NCBI RefSeq assembly: GCF_001439925.1
Contig: NZ_LMBV01000003.1
Span: 1-64,000 of the forward strand
Reading direction: 5' to 3'
DNA length: 64,000 nt
From: Peribacillus muralis
GTDB taxonomy: Bacteria > Bacillota > Bacilli > Bacillales > DSM-1321
Part shown: positions 44,950-54,605 of the stretch, in pieces
How positions within the stretch are numbered: the first letter of the stretch is position 1
Layout of the letters: the number at the start of each line of letters is the position of its first letter
Notes under the pieces: generated by a model
Told to the model about the DNA's origin: nothing
What the model saw: the letters and a program-made list of their open reading frames with translations, nothing else
Database searches by the model: none
Position numbers and translations under genes: made by a program

Positions 44950-45729
44950 TTAACGGTGTACGAAAGACGGTTTACGCTTGTTTAAGAAAGCCGAAACGCC
45001 CTCTTTTACATCCTCGGTTTGGAAGATTTCTTCGAATAGATTCGTTTCTAGCTCTATTCCTTCTTCAAGCTTCACCTCACTGCCTTCATTGATCGCCTTC
45101 TTGATTCTCGAAAGTGCTTGCAGCGAATGCCTTGTCATTCTTGAGGCCAACATTTTCGCCTCGACTAGACCACTGCCCTGTTCGACGACCTTATTGACGA
45201 GCCCAATTTTTTCGGCTTCTTTCGCATCAAGCGGATCACCGGTAAATATTATTTCCTTGGCTTTTGCATTTCCAACAAGTCTGGACAGCCGTTGTGTCCC
45301 TCCGCCTCCAGGAAATAAGCCCAATTTAACCTCAGGAAGACCAATTTGGACTTGTGTCTCTGCAACACGCAAATCACAGGCCAAAGCGAGTTCACATCCC
45401 CCTCCTAAAGTAAGGCCATTTAGTACAGCAATCGTCGGTTTAGGGAACTGATCAATTATCGCCAATACAGCATGCCCTTCCTTTACCGTTTCTTTCATAT
45501 TCGGATTACCCATCATATTGGGGAATTCCTTTATGTCAGCACCAGCTGCAAATGCCATATTTCCTGCACCCGTTATGAGCACAGCTACAGTCTCATCGTC
45601 CTTGGAAAGTTTCGTGAAGGTTTCTCCCAATTCTGCGAATACCTGCCTGCTAATGACATTTAGCGGCGGATTATCAATGGTTATGATTGCAAGCTTGTTT
45701 TCCTTTTCCAATTTAATGAACCTAGTCAT
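44950..45729 (-). CDS. Enoyl-CoA hydratase (operon gene 6)
   Basis: The 259-residue crotonase has AFAAGADIKEFPNM and VLNGLTLGGGCELALACDL (oxyanion hole). The hydratase glutamates lie in GGCELA and LPEVKLGLFPGGGGTQRL. It hydrates 2-enoyl-CoA in beta-oxidation. ATG 45729 shares one base with the upstream stop (TGATG), so it is coupled to the 3-hydroxyacyl-CoA dehydrogenase that uses its product. Confidence 0.94.
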   Translation of the reverse strand: MTRFIKLEKENKLAIITIDNPPLNVISRQVFAELGETFTKLSKDDETVAVLITGAGNMAFAAGADIKEFPNMMGNPNMKETVKEGHAVLAIIDQFPKPTIAVLNGLTLGGGCELALACDLRVAETQVQIGLPEVKLGLFPGGGGTQRLSRLVGNAKAKEIIFTGDPLDAKEAEKIGLVNKVVEQGSGLVEAKMLASRMTRHSLQALSRIKKAINEGSEVKLEEGIELETNLFEEIFQTEDVKEGVSAFLNKRKPSFVHR

Positions 45730-46613
45730 CAATTCTTCACCCCTTGATTTGAATAATCATACCAGCCCTTGCCTGATTTCCTTCCTAAATGACCCTGCTT
45801 CACCTTTTCCTCGATACAGGCGTTTGGCTTATCTTCAAGATTGCCAGTTTCATTGTATCGCTGCTGCATAACAAAATAACCTACATCAATTCCCGATAAA
45901 TCCATCAGTTCAAACGGGCCGATCGGATGGCCTAACGCCTTTCGGCAAATTAAATCGACATCCTTATAATCGACAATTCCTTCTTCATACAAATATAATG
46001 CTTCACGTTGAAGCGCACCCAATATTCGATTGGCTACGAATCCGGAAATTTCTTTTCTTAATAAAACCCCGGTCCTATTCATTTTCTGTGTGACCTCCAT
46101 CGCTTGCTTTGCTGTTTCTTCCGATGTTTGTTCACTCATGACAACTTCAACACAATCCATTACTAAAGGGGGGAAAAAGAAATGCATGTTAATGAACTTG
46201 TCCGGGCGTTTCGTCACGCTAGAGAGCAGGCTATTGACAATCGTCGAACTATTCGTCGCAAAAATGGTTTCAGCTGGTGCCATTTTTTCCAGTTTAGCGA
46301 AAACGTCTTGTTTCACATCAAGTTTTTCTACAACCGCTTCAATGATCAAATCAGCTCCACTAGCAGCCTTCTCCAAGTCGGCAGTGTATTGAAGCCGACT
46401 AAAAGCTGCCAATTTCCGATCTTCTGACAATTTACCTTTTTGAACCCATTTAGTCATGATTGCATCCAATTTTGACTTGGCCTCGTTCAATGCTTGTTCC
46501 TCAACATCCTGAAGAATCGTCTCATAACCTCCCAAAGCGGCAAGCATCGCGATTTGATGCCCCATTTGGCCGGCTCCAATTACAGTTATCGATTGAATTT
46601 GCTTGTTTGTCAT
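45729..46613 (-). CDS. 3-hydroxyacyl-CoA dehydrogenase
   Basis: The 294-residue NAD-dependent dehydrogenase of the FadB/HBD type has the Rossmann site VIGAGQMGHQIA. The catalytic His lies in NMHFFFPP, with NRILGALQREA and GHPIGPFELMDLSG in the C-terminal domain. It oxidises 3-hydroxyacyl-CoA to 3-oxoacyl-CoA. GGGAG precedes the ATG. A TetR-type palindrome lies just upstream, so an internal promoter is likely. Confidence 0.94.
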   Translation of the reverse strand: MTNKQIQSITVIGAGQMGHQIAMLAALGGYETILQDVEEQALNEAKSKLDAIMTKWVQKGKLSEDRKLAAFSRLQYTADLEKAASGADLIIEAVVEKLDVKQDVFAKLEKMAPAETIFATNSSTIVNSLLSSVTKRPDKFINMHFFFPPLVMDCVEVVMSEQTSEETAKQAMEVTQKMNRTGVLLRKEISGFVANRILGALQREALYLYEEGIVDYKDVDLICRKALGHPIGPFELMDLSGIDVGYFVMQQRYNETGNLEDKPNACIEEKVKQGHLGRKSGKGWYDYSNQGVKN

Positions 46614-46630
46614 GTCTTCAATCTCCCTTC

Positions 46631-46646
46631 TACTAACTAGTCAGTA
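46631..46646. promoter_or_regulatory. TetR-type operator upstream of the dehydrogenase
   Basis: TACTAACTAGTCAGTA is a near-perfect palindrome, with one mismatched pair. It lies between the repressor gene and the 3-hydroxyacyl-CoA dehydrogenase and resembles the site at 50961-50982. Confidence 0.6.
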
Positions 46647-46659
46647 TGTAGCACATACA

Positions 46660-47223
46660 TCATGCTTCAATTCCATATAAAATCATCCCCATGAAAATAT
46701 TTGCCACTTCCTGCTCATTTTTTTCACCTTCTGGATCGAACCAATGATAGCTCCAATTAGCCACCCCCAAAATGGCAAAGGAGATGATGGAAGCGTCGAG
46801 ATTGGCACGCAATTCTCCGCTCTCGATGCCACTAATCAGCACCTGCTCGATTTTGCTGCGGAACTCATCTCGTTTCGGGAGAATTTGTTCAAGTTTTTCA
46901 TCGCTTAGATTTTTCATTTCCCGGAAAAAAACCGTTGCACTCGATTTTTTCGTTTTAATGCTCTTTAAAAGCATATGGACGATATCAAACAGTATATCCT
47001 TGCAGGTTTTCCCTGGAGTCGAAATGATCTTTTCCTGCTCATTAAGCAATTCATCTATATACGCTAAATGTATATCCATCAGCAACTGTTCTTTGCTCGT
47101 AAAGTAATAATAAAATGTCCCTTTCGTAACGCCGATCGATTCGACGATATCCGTAATCGACGTTTCACTAAAGCCCTTCTTTTCAAATAAGCGTATGCTA
47201 TGTTCTGTCATTTTTTCCTTCAT
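46660..47223 (-). CDS. TetR-family repressor of the lipid operon
   Basis: The 187-residue TetR protein has an N-terminal HTH (FSETSITDIVESIGVTKGTFYYYFTSKEQLL) and a helical ligand domain. The neighbours suggest an acyl-CoA ligand, as for FadR-type TetR repressors in Bacillus. Related palindromes occur next to its gene and at the operon promoter. GAGGATG precedes the ATG. It lies in the middle of the operon it probably controls. Confidence 0.9.
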   Translation of the reverse strand: MKEKMTEHSIRLFEKKGFSETSITDIVESIGVTKGTFYYYFTSKEQLLMDIHLAYIDELLNEQEKIISTPGKTCKDILFDIVHMLLKSIKTKKSSATVFFREMKNLSDEKLEQILPKRDEFRSKIEQVLISGIESGELRANLDASIISFAILGVANWSYHWFDPEGEKNEQEVANIFMGMILYGIEA

Positions 47224-47293
47224 GTTTGCATCCTCGCAATCTGTTAAAATTTCAGTGAAGCGATATCATACGCTGTCGTACTTTCTGATCCAT

Positions 47294-48907
47294 TTATTTA
47301 TTGGATAGTTCTTCCCTTAATGCGCGCCTCAAAATCTTTCCAACGTTCGTTTTCGGTAACTCCTCACGAAATTCAACGAAATGCGGAACTTTATAGGGCG
47401 CCAGGTTTGCACGGCAGTAATCGATGATTTCCCGTTCACTTGCCACTTGTTCATCTTTCAGGACTAGCACAGCTTTAACCGACTCTCCTCTGTAGGCATC
47501 CGGAACTCCGATGACCACCGCTTCCCGCACAGCAGGATGTTCATAAAGGACTTCTTCCACATCACGAGGATAAATGTTATAGCCGCTTGCAATGATCAAG
47601 TCCTTCTTCCTATCTACTATAAAGAGGTATCCTTCTTCATCAATTTTTGCGATGTCCCCGGTATAAAGCCAGCCATTCCTAAGAGTGGCCGCCGTTTCCT
47701 CTGGCATATTCCAATACCCTTTCATCACTTGGGGACCTTTGATGACCAATTCCCCCATCTCACCAGGTGCCACTTCTTTTGTCCCGTCACCTAAATCCAT
47801 GACTTTATATTCAGTCGATGGGACGCCGATCCCTACGCTTCCCGGTTTTCTTTCGGCAAATGCCGGGTTGCAATGCGTGGTTGGCGAAGCTTCCGTAAGC
47901 CCGTAGCCTTCCAAAATCTTTGCACCTGATTTTCGTTCAAACTCACGTAAAAGTTCGACGGGCATCGGCGCACTTCCGCTATTACATAGCCGAATGGAGC
48001 CCATTCCAGATTCGTCAGCCTTAGGATGGTTCGTCAGTGCTACATACATGGTCGGTACACCCGGAAAAGTCGTCGGCTGCTCACGCTTGATCGTCTCGAG
48101 CACTTCATCAATTTCGAATCGCGGCAGCATGATTGAATCACCCGCGACATATATCGATAAATTCATGGCGGAGGTCATTCCGAAAACATGAAAAAGCGGT
48201 ATGATCGAGAGCGTTCTCTCAGAACCCACTTTTAATTCATGCTTGAAGAATTCATAGCACTGGACGACATTAGCCAGAATATTGCCGTGGGTCAGCATTG
48301 CCCCTTTTGAACGTCCCGTCGTTCCTCCTGTATATTGAAGAACGGCGATATCATGTTCCGGATCGATGGCTACTGGCTCGACGTTGCCATCTCCCATCTC
48401 CATGAATTGATCAAATGAAACATCAGGCTGAAAAACTGCCTTTGATGGCTGCAGGCTCACCGCGATAATATTATTCAGATTCGTATCCCGCTGCACACTC
48501 TTCACTTTCGGATATAATCCGTCCAATACCACGATTGACACTGCTCCGGAGTCCTGCAAGATATGCTGCAGCTCCCTTTCAACAAGCATTGGATTGATTT
48601 GGGTGATGATTGCCCCGGTGGTCAAGGCCCCGTAATACGCAATGACATATTGCGGGCAGTTAGGCAACATGATTGCGACACGATCTCCCTTTTGGATACC
48701 TTTTTTTTGAAGAGCTGAGGCAAAAACTTGCGAAGCAAGAAAAAGCTCCTGATACTTGATTTTTTGCCCATAAAAAGTGATGGCTGTATTGTTCGGATAG
48801 GATTGACATGCATTTTGAAGAATTGTTTGCATCGGAAAATCAGGTACTTTTATATCCTTTGAAATTGAATCGGGATACGCTGACAGCCATTTTTTTTCAT
48901 TCATCAT
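47294..48907 (-). CDS. Long-chain acyl-CoA ligase
   Basis: The 537-residue AMP-forming ligase has the P-loop YTGGTTGRSKGAML, the adenylate motif GYGLTEASPTTH, the hinge-related YTGDIAKIDEEGYLFIVDRKKD and the C-terminal K segment PKTNVGKILRRAL. It activates fatty acids to acyl-CoA. Start ATG 48907 follows GGAGGG. It resembles FadD/LcfB; the exact chain length is unknown. It is the third gene of the operon. Confidence 0.92.
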   Translation of the reverse strand: MMNEKKWLSAYPDSISKDIKVPDFPMQTILQNACQSYPNNTAITFYGQKIKYQELFLASQVFASALQKKGIQKGDRVAIMLPNCPQYVIAYYGALTTGAIITQINPMLVERELQHILQDSGAVSIVVLDGLYPKVKSVQRDTNLNNIIAVSLQPSKAVFQPDVSFDQFMEMGDGNVEPVAIDPEHDIAVLQYTGGTTGRSKGAMLTHGNILANVVQCYEFFKHELKVGSERTLSIIPLFHVFGMTSAMNLSIYVAGDSIMLPRFEIDEVLETIKREQPTTFPGVPTMYVALTNHPKADESGMGSIRLCNSGSAPMPVELLREFERKSGAKILEGYGLTEASPTTHCNPAFAERKPGSVGIGVPSTEYKVMDLGDGTKEVAPGEMGELVIKGPQVMKGYWNMPEETAATLRNGWLYTGDIAKIDEEGYLFIVDRKKDLIIASGYNIYPRDVEEVLYEHPAVREAVVIGVPDAYRGESVKAVLVLKDEQVASEREIIDYCRANLAPYKVPHFVEFREELPKTNVGKILRRALREELSNK

Positions 48908-48941
48908 TACATTCCCTCCAGCCATATTCATTTACTTGTCA

Positions 48942-49715
48942 TTACATTGCATGTGAACCCCCATCGACAATCAGGATGTTCCCTGTCACGTAATCCGATG
49001 CCTTTGAAGCCAGAAAAACGGCTGCACCTTTTAAATCATCATCACTGCCAAATCTTTTAAGCGGGGTGGAATCCAAGATAGGTTTCTCTCCCTGGGCCAG
49101 CACCCCTTTCGACATTTTTGTCGGAAAGAATCCAGGTGCGATCGCATTAACATGAATATTGTGCTCGCCCCATTTAACGGCTAAATCCTTCGTTAATGTA
49201 ATGACAGCGCCTTTGCTTGTATTGTATCCAACCGTATCGAGCACCCTTGGATCGGTCCCCCCTAATCCTGCCACGGAAGCTATGTTAATGATTTTTCCAT
49301 ATCCCTGCTCAATCATGATCCTGCCTACAGTCTGGCTCATGATGAAGGTTCCGGTTACATTGACATTCATCACCTTATGCCAAGCTTCAAGCGGCATATC
49401 GATTGCTGGCGCACCCCAGGATGCACCGCTATTGTTGACGAGAATATCAATGGAGCCAAATTCACGGACCGTTTCATTAACGACTTCCTGTACATCTGAA
49501 GGATTGGTTATATCACACTTCAAGGAAAGCACCCTGACTCCAAGCCCTTCGATCTTCGCGGCCGCTTCATCGCATGCCTGCTTCTTCCTGGAACAAAGAA
49601 CGACATTTGCCCCCGCTTCTGCAAACCCAGTCGCTATTTGTTCACCTAGCCCCCTGCCCCCGCCGGTTATGATTGCCGTTTTTCCAGTCAAATCGAATAG
49701 GTGCTTAACGTTCAT
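48942..49715 (-). CDS. SDR-family dehydrogenase (operon gene 2)
   Basis: The 257-residue short-chain dehydrogenase has [20 protein letters not shown] and the catalytic YNTSKGA after INIASVAG. The common PGFFPT exit is present. It is likely a 3-oxoacyl reductase or alcohol dehydrogenase on lipid substrates. GAGGTGAG precedes the ATG, which overlaps the acyl-CoA dehydrogenase stop by four bases (ATGA). Confidence 0.92.
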   Translation of the reverse strand: MNVKHLFDLTGKTAIITGGGRGLGEQIATGFAEAGANVVLCSRKKQACDEAAAKIEGLGVRVLSLKCDITNPSDVQEVVNETVREFGSIDILVNNSGASWGAPAIDMPLEAWHKVMNVNVTGTFIMSQTVGRIMIEQGYGKIINIASVAGLGGTDPRVLDTVGYNTSKGAVITLTKDLAVKWGEHNIHVNAIAPGFFPTKMSKGVLAQGEKPILDSTPLKRFGSDDDLKGAAVFLASKASDYVTGNILIVDGGSHAM

Positions 49716-50941
49716 ATTCTCACCTCATGCTTTTGTTGATATTTCCGAAGCTCGATTTTAGCAATTTGTGACCGGTGCACTTCATCCGGACCATCAGCAA
49801 GCCTTAGGGTCCTTGCATTTGCCCAATGTGCGGCAAATGGGAAATCATCCGAAATACCCGCTGCGCCAAACCCCTGTATGGCACGATCAAGCACTTTCAA
49901 TGCCATATTCGGTGCAACTACTTTGATCATGGCAATCTCCGCCTTCGCCTCCTTGTTGCCGACCGTATCCATCATATAGGCTGCTTTTAACGTCAACAGT
50001 CTAGCCTGCTCGATTTCAATCCGCGAATCGGCGACCCACTCCATGATCACACCTTGCCTCGCCAAAGGCTTTCCAAAGGCGACACGATCTTGAATGCGCT
50101 TACATAATTCTTCAAGTGCTCTCTCGGCAGCACCGATCAACCTCATGCAGTGATGAATCCTTCCCGGTCCTAATCTTCCTTGGGCAATTGCAAATCCCTT
50201 GCCCTCACCCCATAAAATATTCTCTGCCGGGACCCTTACATTGTCAAAATTGATTTCAGCATGTCCATGAGGAGCATGATCATAGCCGAATACAGGAAGC
50301 ATTCTTTCGATTTTGACGCCTGGTGTGTCCAGTGGCACAAGAATCATGGACTGTTGCTCATGCCTTGAAGCATCAGGATCCGTTTTTCCCATAACGATGG
50401 CAATTTTACATCGCGGATCTCCTGCCCCGGAAGACCACCATTTCCGGCCGTTTATGACATACTCATTATCAGACTTTTCAATTCTGCACTCAATATTGGT
50501 CGCATCGGAAGACGCCACATCCGGCTCCGTCATCGAGAAGCATGAGCGAATGTCCCCTGCAAGCAACGGCTTCAGCCAACGTTCCTTATGCTCATTCGAA
50601 CCGTATCTCACCAAAACTTCCATATTGCCAGTATCAGGTGCATTACAGTTGAAAATTTCAGGACCGATCATCGATCTTCCCATGATCTCGCAAAGCGGTG
50701 CATATTCCAGATTTGTTAAACCTGCTCCATAACTGCTATCTGGTAAAAATAAATTCCATAATCCTTCTTCCTTTGCTTTCGCCGTCAATTCAGATAAAAT
50801 CGGCGGGATGTCGCTCCAGCGGCTTTTCTGCTGTTCGAGCTGTTTTTGGTATACGGCTTCATTTGGATATACATGCCTTTCCATGAAATCCGTTAACTTC
50901 TTTTCCAGAGCTTTTACCTTTTGAGTATGTTCAAAGATCAA
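49712..50941 (-). CDS. Acyl-CoA dehydrogenase, ACAD11-like
   Basis: The 409-residue FAD enzyme has an N-terminal helical domain (about 20-140), the central beta domain with [16 protein letters not shown] and [13 protein letters not shown], and a C-terminal helical domain. The [14 protein letters not shown] region near the end is typical of ACAD10/11 relatives. It introduces the 2,3 double bond in acyl-CoA. The start is TTG, eight bases after GGAGG. It is the first operon gene, placed behind a good promoter and an operator. Confidence 0.93.
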   Translation of the reverse strand: MIFEHTQKVKALEKKLTDFMERHVYPNEAVYQKQLEQQKSRWSDIPPILSELTAKAKEEGLWNLFLPDSSYGAGLTNLEYAPLCEIMGRSMIGPEIFNCNAPDTGNMEVLVRYGSNEHKERWLKPLLAGDIRSCFSMTEPDVASSDATNIECRIEKSDNEYVINGRKWWSSGAGDPRCKIAIVMGKTDPDASRHEQQSMILVPLDTPGVKIERMLPVFGYDHAPHGHAEINFDNVRVPAENILWGEGKGFAIAQGRLGPGRIHHCMRLIGAAERALEELCKRIQDRVAFGKPLARQGVIMEWVADSRIEIEQARLLTLKAAYMMDTVGNKEAKAEIAMIKVVAPNMALKVLDRAIQGFGAAGISDDFPFAAHWANARTLRLADGPDEVHRSQIAKIELRKYQQKHEVRI

Positions 50942-50960
50942 TTTGAAATCCTCCTTTTTA

Positions 50961-50982
50961 ATACTAACTGACCGGTTAGTAT
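50961..50982. promoter_or_regulatory. TetR-type operator at the operon promoter
   Basis: ATACTAAC-tgaccg-GTTAGTAT has perfect 8-bp arms. It lies about 14 bases after the -10 box and before the first start, so a bound repressor would block transcription. It resembles the site at 46631. Confidence 0.75.
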
Positions 50983-50996
50983 GTTCTCACTCTTAC

Positions 50997-51026
50997 AGTA
51001 TATACATAATTTTCCGATTTTTTCAA
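50997..51026 (-). promoter_or_regulatory. SigA-type promoter of the lipid operon
   Basis: On the minus strand TTGAAA and TATACT are separated by 18 bases, just upstream of the operator and the acyl-CoA dehydrogenase gene. Confidence 0.75.
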
Positions 51027-51038
51027 CAATTAAAACAC

Positions 51039-52379
51039 TTATTTTTCAGGCTTAACCATTTCATCCCTTACCTCCTCCTTTTCGTTACCGCTAAGATTTT
51101 TGGGTTGGACCGCAGGGAATACACAGACAATCTTCGTCCCTTTTTTCAATTCACTTGTAATGAAAACCTTCCCACCATGCTTTTCGATGATCTTGAAACA
51201 AACGGAGAGTCCTAGCCCAGTTCCTGATGATTTAGTCGTGAAAAACGGCTCTCCTACTTTTTGAAGGGAATTTTCCGGTATCCCTTCCCCCTCATCCAAT
51301 ATGGTTACGAAAACTTCCCGATTTTGCTCATATATACTCAAAAATATATTTCCGCCATCCGGCATCGACTCTATCGAATTTTTGATGATATTGATTAGCA
51401 CTTGCTTAATTTGATTTTCATCAAAATAAATGAATATCGGTTCTGCATCATAATTTTTATGGATTTGGATATTGTTCAAGACGGCGTTTGTCTCCAGCAG
51501 CGTTACGACATGATCGCAGCTTTTTTTAAAATCTTTCTCAAGAAAAACTGCCCCGCTCGGTTTGGAAAGCATCAACAGCTCATTCAAGACTTGCTCAATT
51601 CGATTTATTTCCGAAAAAATAATATCATAATATTCCTGTTTATCTTTCCCTCCATCCCTAATCAACTTGACGAAACCCAATATCGCCGTCATCGGGTTTC
51701 TTACCTCATGTGCTATCCCTGCTGCAAGTTGGGCTGCCGTGGATAACTTGCTTGACGTGATTGCCAAATGTTCATTCAAACTTACAAGTTTTTCTTCTGC
51801 ATGCTTACGTTCATTGATTTCGGATAATATTCCTGCCGTCCCAATGAATTTCCCCGCTTCATCGTATATCAGTTTAACGAACGCTTCGACCCAGCTGCTT
51901 CCCTTTTTTGCATCACGTAATTTAATGTCAACCCGGAAATATTTTTTTCCTTGTTCAAAAGATTCCGCAAACGCCTTTAATACATCTTGATATGATGTAT
52001 TATCCACATGTTTTGAAAAATGCAGCCCGAGTGATTCATTAACGGTTGCACCACTCATCGACTTCCAAGCTGGATTTAAATACAGCCATTTTCCTTTATG
52101 ATCCGTTTGAAAAATGACCTCGTTGAAGCTATTGACCAATTCCTTGGAGTATTTGGAGAAAATCCGATAACGTCCTTCGCTGTCCTGCAATAAAGCGATT
52201 GTTTTCCGTTTATCATCAAAAATCGCCCCCAAGCTCCAGGCGATGGATAAAACGGCAAATAAATAGGTTCCTGCCAAGATTGAAACCCCGCCTTCATCAA
52301 TAACAGACGATGCTAGATACGGCGCCAATAACAGGATGAAAAGTACAGGAACCATAATCCTTCCAGTATATTTCTTTAT
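51039..52379 (-). CDS. Membrane PAS sensor histidine kinase with odd start
   Basis: The roughly 446-residue kinase has two N-terminal membrane helices (about 8-50), one PAS domain and PAC region (about 75-210), then HisKA with LAAGIAHEVRNPMTAILGF. The ATPase boxes are NIIKNSIESM, LDEGEGIP and TTKSSGTGLGLS. It may feed the sporulation phosphorelay, as no response regulator is adjacent. The best ribosome-binding site (GGAGG at 52388-52392) puts the start at ATA 52377-52379. Other starts are TTG 52430 without a site, or ATG 52355. Confidence 0.8.
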   Translation of the reverse strand: MKKYTGRIMVPVLFILLLAPYLASSVIDEGGVSILAGTYLFAVLSIAWSLGAIFDDKRKTIALLQDSEGRYRIFSKYSKELVNSFNEVIFQTDHKGKWLYLNPAWKSMSGATVNESLGLHFSKHVDNTSYQDVLKAFAESFEQGKKYFRVDIKLRDAKKGSSWVEAFVKLIYDEAGKFIGTAGILSEINERKHAEEKLVSLNEHLAITSSKLSTAAQLAAGIAHEVRNPMTAILGFVKLIRDGGKDKQEYYDIIFSEINRIEQVLNELLMLSKPSGAVFLEKDFKKSCDHVVTLLETNAVLNNIQIHKNYDAEPIFIYFDENQIKQVLINIIKNSIESMPDGGNIFLSIYEQNREVFVTILDEGEGIPENSLQKVGEPFFTTKSSGTGLGLSVCFKIIEKHGGKVFITSELKKGTKIVCVFPAVQPKNLSGNEKEEVRDEMVKPEK

Positions 52380-52704
52380 TTTCTCCACCTCCTTTACGAA
52401 TGAGATTATAATGAAGTCCGCCCGAAGCAAATATATAAATAAATGGAAATAACTCTCTTGTAGGTAAATTTCAACATTTTATCATTGATTCCTGCTCCCA
52501 ACACAAAAAACCTTCCCTAAAAGGAGAGGTACCAGTTTAAAAACCAATCTCTTTACGAACGATATTCTTTTTAAAATGTTGACTGATCCATTTATCATTC
52601 ATGTCGTACTTTTTTATTATGTCTTTGCGTTGCTTACCATAACTGTGGGCAATGGAAACTCCATCTTCGTTTTCACGCACAGTGTAATGGAACGTTTAAA
52701 TGGT
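52380..52704. other. Intergenic region between ktr and the kinase gene
   Basis: It holds the kinase ribosome-binding site and probably its promoter. The rest, toward the Ktr terminator, shows no coherent gene; a 65-codon plus-strand frame (52576-52773) has no ribosome-binding site. Confidence 0.45.
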
Positions 52705-52750
52705 GAAAAAAATGTAGACAAACTCGATTTTCATCGAGTTTGTCTACATT
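52705..52750 (-). terminator. Terminator of the ktr gene
   Basis: AATGTAGACAAACTCGA pairs perfectly with TCGAGTTTGTCTACATT over a six-base loop, followed by TTTTTT on the minus strand. Confidence 0.95.
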
Positions 52751-52769
52751 CTGAACCTTTGCTATTCAT

Positions 52770-54122
52770 TTAGCCTATGATGACACGTTCTTTTGGGTAA
52801 TGATAATTTCCCCTAATTTCTTTGTGGCCAATGATATAAAGTAGCGAGGTTATCCCTACACGGCCAATAAACATGATGATCATAATAACAATTTTACCTG
52901 TATGGCTGAGTTCAGGTGTAATCCCCATCGACAGACCCACTGAGCCGAAAGCAGAACATACTTCAAAAATGATTTGCATCAAAGTAAAATTCTCAGTAAT
53001 CGACAAAATGAAGACCGCCATTATGCAAAGAAGGGATCCCATGATCATTACGGCTGTCGCCTTTCGAATATCATCAGGATGGATCTCCCGTTTAAATACT
53101 TTAATGGCACGCCTTCCCCTCATGAAATTCCATAAAAATAGGATCATGATGGCCAGCGTGGTCGTGCGGATGCCCCCTCCGACTGAACTTGGGGAGGCTC
53201 CAATGAACATCAGTATACTCATCATTAATAAGGTCGGTTCCGAAAAGTCACTCACGTTCATTGTGGCTAAGCCGCCGCTTCGCGTATTGGAAGACATGAA
53301 TAAAGAATAGAACAATGACTCATGCCAGTTCTTATCTTTAAAGAAACCGTTCGCTTCGACCAGGTAAATCAAGATCGTGCCGCCAATGATGAGCCAAAAG
53401 AATGTGACTGATGTCAATTTTGTGAACAATGAAAAATGAAACTTATAAGTACGAGTTCTATTGGACAAAAATTCTTTTACCTCAATCAAGACAGGAAACC
53501 CAATGGCTCCAAGGGTAAGCAGGATAATGGTGATGAACTGTATAAAATAATCGTCTTTAAATGGAATCATTGAAGTACCGGTGATATCAAAACCAGCATT
53601 CGTGGTGGCGCTTATGGCTAAAAATAAGCCATTCAGAAAGGCTTCTTTCCAGTTTGGAAAATAATTCAGAAAGTAAACGCCTAAAACGAGAGCGCCAATC
53701 ATTTCAATTACGACAAATATCTGAATGATCTGGATCAATAATTTAACAAGCCCCGAAAGATTCGATTGGTTTTGATCAGTCATAATCAATTGCCTTTCCT
53801 TCAAGCCGATCTTCTTGCCCAAAATCAACCAAAAAAACGTTCCAAGCGTCATGATGCCAATCCCGCCGAATTGGAGAACGAACATCAGAATGAAATAGCC
53901 TACCTCATTGTAGACTTCGGGCAAACTGACAACGGTTAGACCTGTCACACTAACTGCACTTACGGCTGTGAATAAAGCGTCCATGAATGCAAATTCTACG
54001 CCAGGCTTAAGAGCGACTGGCAGACTCAACAGTAGGGTCGAGATACTGACGGCCAAAAAATAATAACCGACGATAAGCTGAGCGGGTGTTAACTTCGATA
54101 ATATTTTTCTGATAGCAACCAT
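52770..54122 (-). CDS. ktrD: Potassium uptake channel subunit KtrB/KtrD
   Basis: The 450-residue membrane protein has four repeats of helix-pore-helix (SK superfamily). The first selectivity segment is VSAVSVTGLTVV, others include SATTNAGFDITG, SNTRSGGLATM and FGSVGLSMGITP. Such subunits need a KtrA or KtrC cytosolic ring, not seen here, which fits the KtrCD system where the genes are unlinked. Position beside sspD fits B. subtilis ktrD. Which paralogue it is remains tentative. Confidence 0.85.
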   Translation of the reverse strand: MVAIRKILSKLTPAQLIVGYYFLAVSISTLLLSLPVALKPGVEFAFMDALFTAVSAVSVTGLTVVSLPEVYNEVGYFILMFVLQFGGIGIMTLGTFFWLILGKKIGLKERQLIMTDQNQSNLSGLVKLLIQIIQIFVVIEMIGALVLGVYFLNYFPNWKEAFLNGLFLAISATTNAGFDITGTSMIPFKDDYFIQFITIILLTLGAIGFPVLIEVKEFLSNRTRTYKFHFSLFTKLTSVTFFWLIIGGTILIYLVEANGFFKDKNWHESLFYSLFMSSNTRSGGLATMNVSDFSEPTLLMMSILMFIGASPSSVGGGIRTTTLAIMILFLWNFMRGRRAIKVFKREIHPDDIRKATAVMIMGSLLCIMAVFILSITENFTLMQIIFEVCSAFGSVGLSMGITPELSHTGKIVIMIIMFIGRVGITSLLYIIGHKEIRGNYHYPKERVIIG

Positions 54123-54354
54123 TAAGAGTTTCCTTTCTTACTCTTTTATAACTTTGTGGATTCTAACCCCATTAAAGCTATAGTGTACCCTTTTTTCAGT
54201 CTTTTTTCCATTCTCTTTTGAAACTGACTTACTTGCATCAATTAGGTAGGTTTACCAATAAGTTTGCTACTGCGACCATAAGTAAATCTCCTCATTCTAC
54301 TTATACTATCATTACAGCGGCAGAAGCCGTTGAAAAAGTAAAGGGGAGATTATA

Positions 54355-54546
54355 ATGGCTAACAGCAGTAACAAGCTTCTTGTTCCAGGAATCGAACAAG
54401 CATTAGATCAAATCAAATATGAAATCGCATCAGAATTCGGTGTACAACTAGGTTCCGATACTTCAGCGCGTGCCAACGGTTCCGTTGGTGGAGAGATTAC
54501 GAAACGCCTTGTAGCACAAGCTCAATCTCAACTTAAAGGTCAATAA
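54355..54546 (+). CDS. sspD: Alpha/beta-type small acid-soluble spore protein
   Basis: The 63-residue SASP is of the DNA-protecting type. The germination-protease site is [14 protein letters not shown] and the second conserved block is [21 protein letters not shown]. It coats spore DNA in the forespore. GGGGAG precedes the ATG. A SigG promoter was looked for but no clear match was found. Position beside ktrD supports the sspD label; the paralogue is not certain. Confidence 0.92.
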   Translation: MANSSNKLLVPGIEQALDQIKYEIASEFGVQLGSDTSARANGSVGGEITKRLVAQAQSQLKGQ

Positions 54547-54574
54547 TTCATCACACAATTGAATATCCATGGCT

Positions 54575-54605
54575 AAGAGTCCAGCTTTTTGCTGGACTCT
54601 TTTTA
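54575..54605. terminator. Bidirectional terminator between sspD and rsgI
   Basis: AAGAGTCCAGC-ttttt-GCTGGACTCTT is a perfect 11-bp stem followed by TTT. Confidence 0.9.

Noticed and set aside
49159-49761. 200-codon plus-strand ORF inside the SDR gene
   Set aside because: Antisense shadow; the opposite strand holds an SDR with all motifs intact.
54240-54354. SigG promoter of the SASP gene
   Set aside because: Several TATACTA/CATTCTA-like strings occur, but none has a matching -35 at the right spacing.
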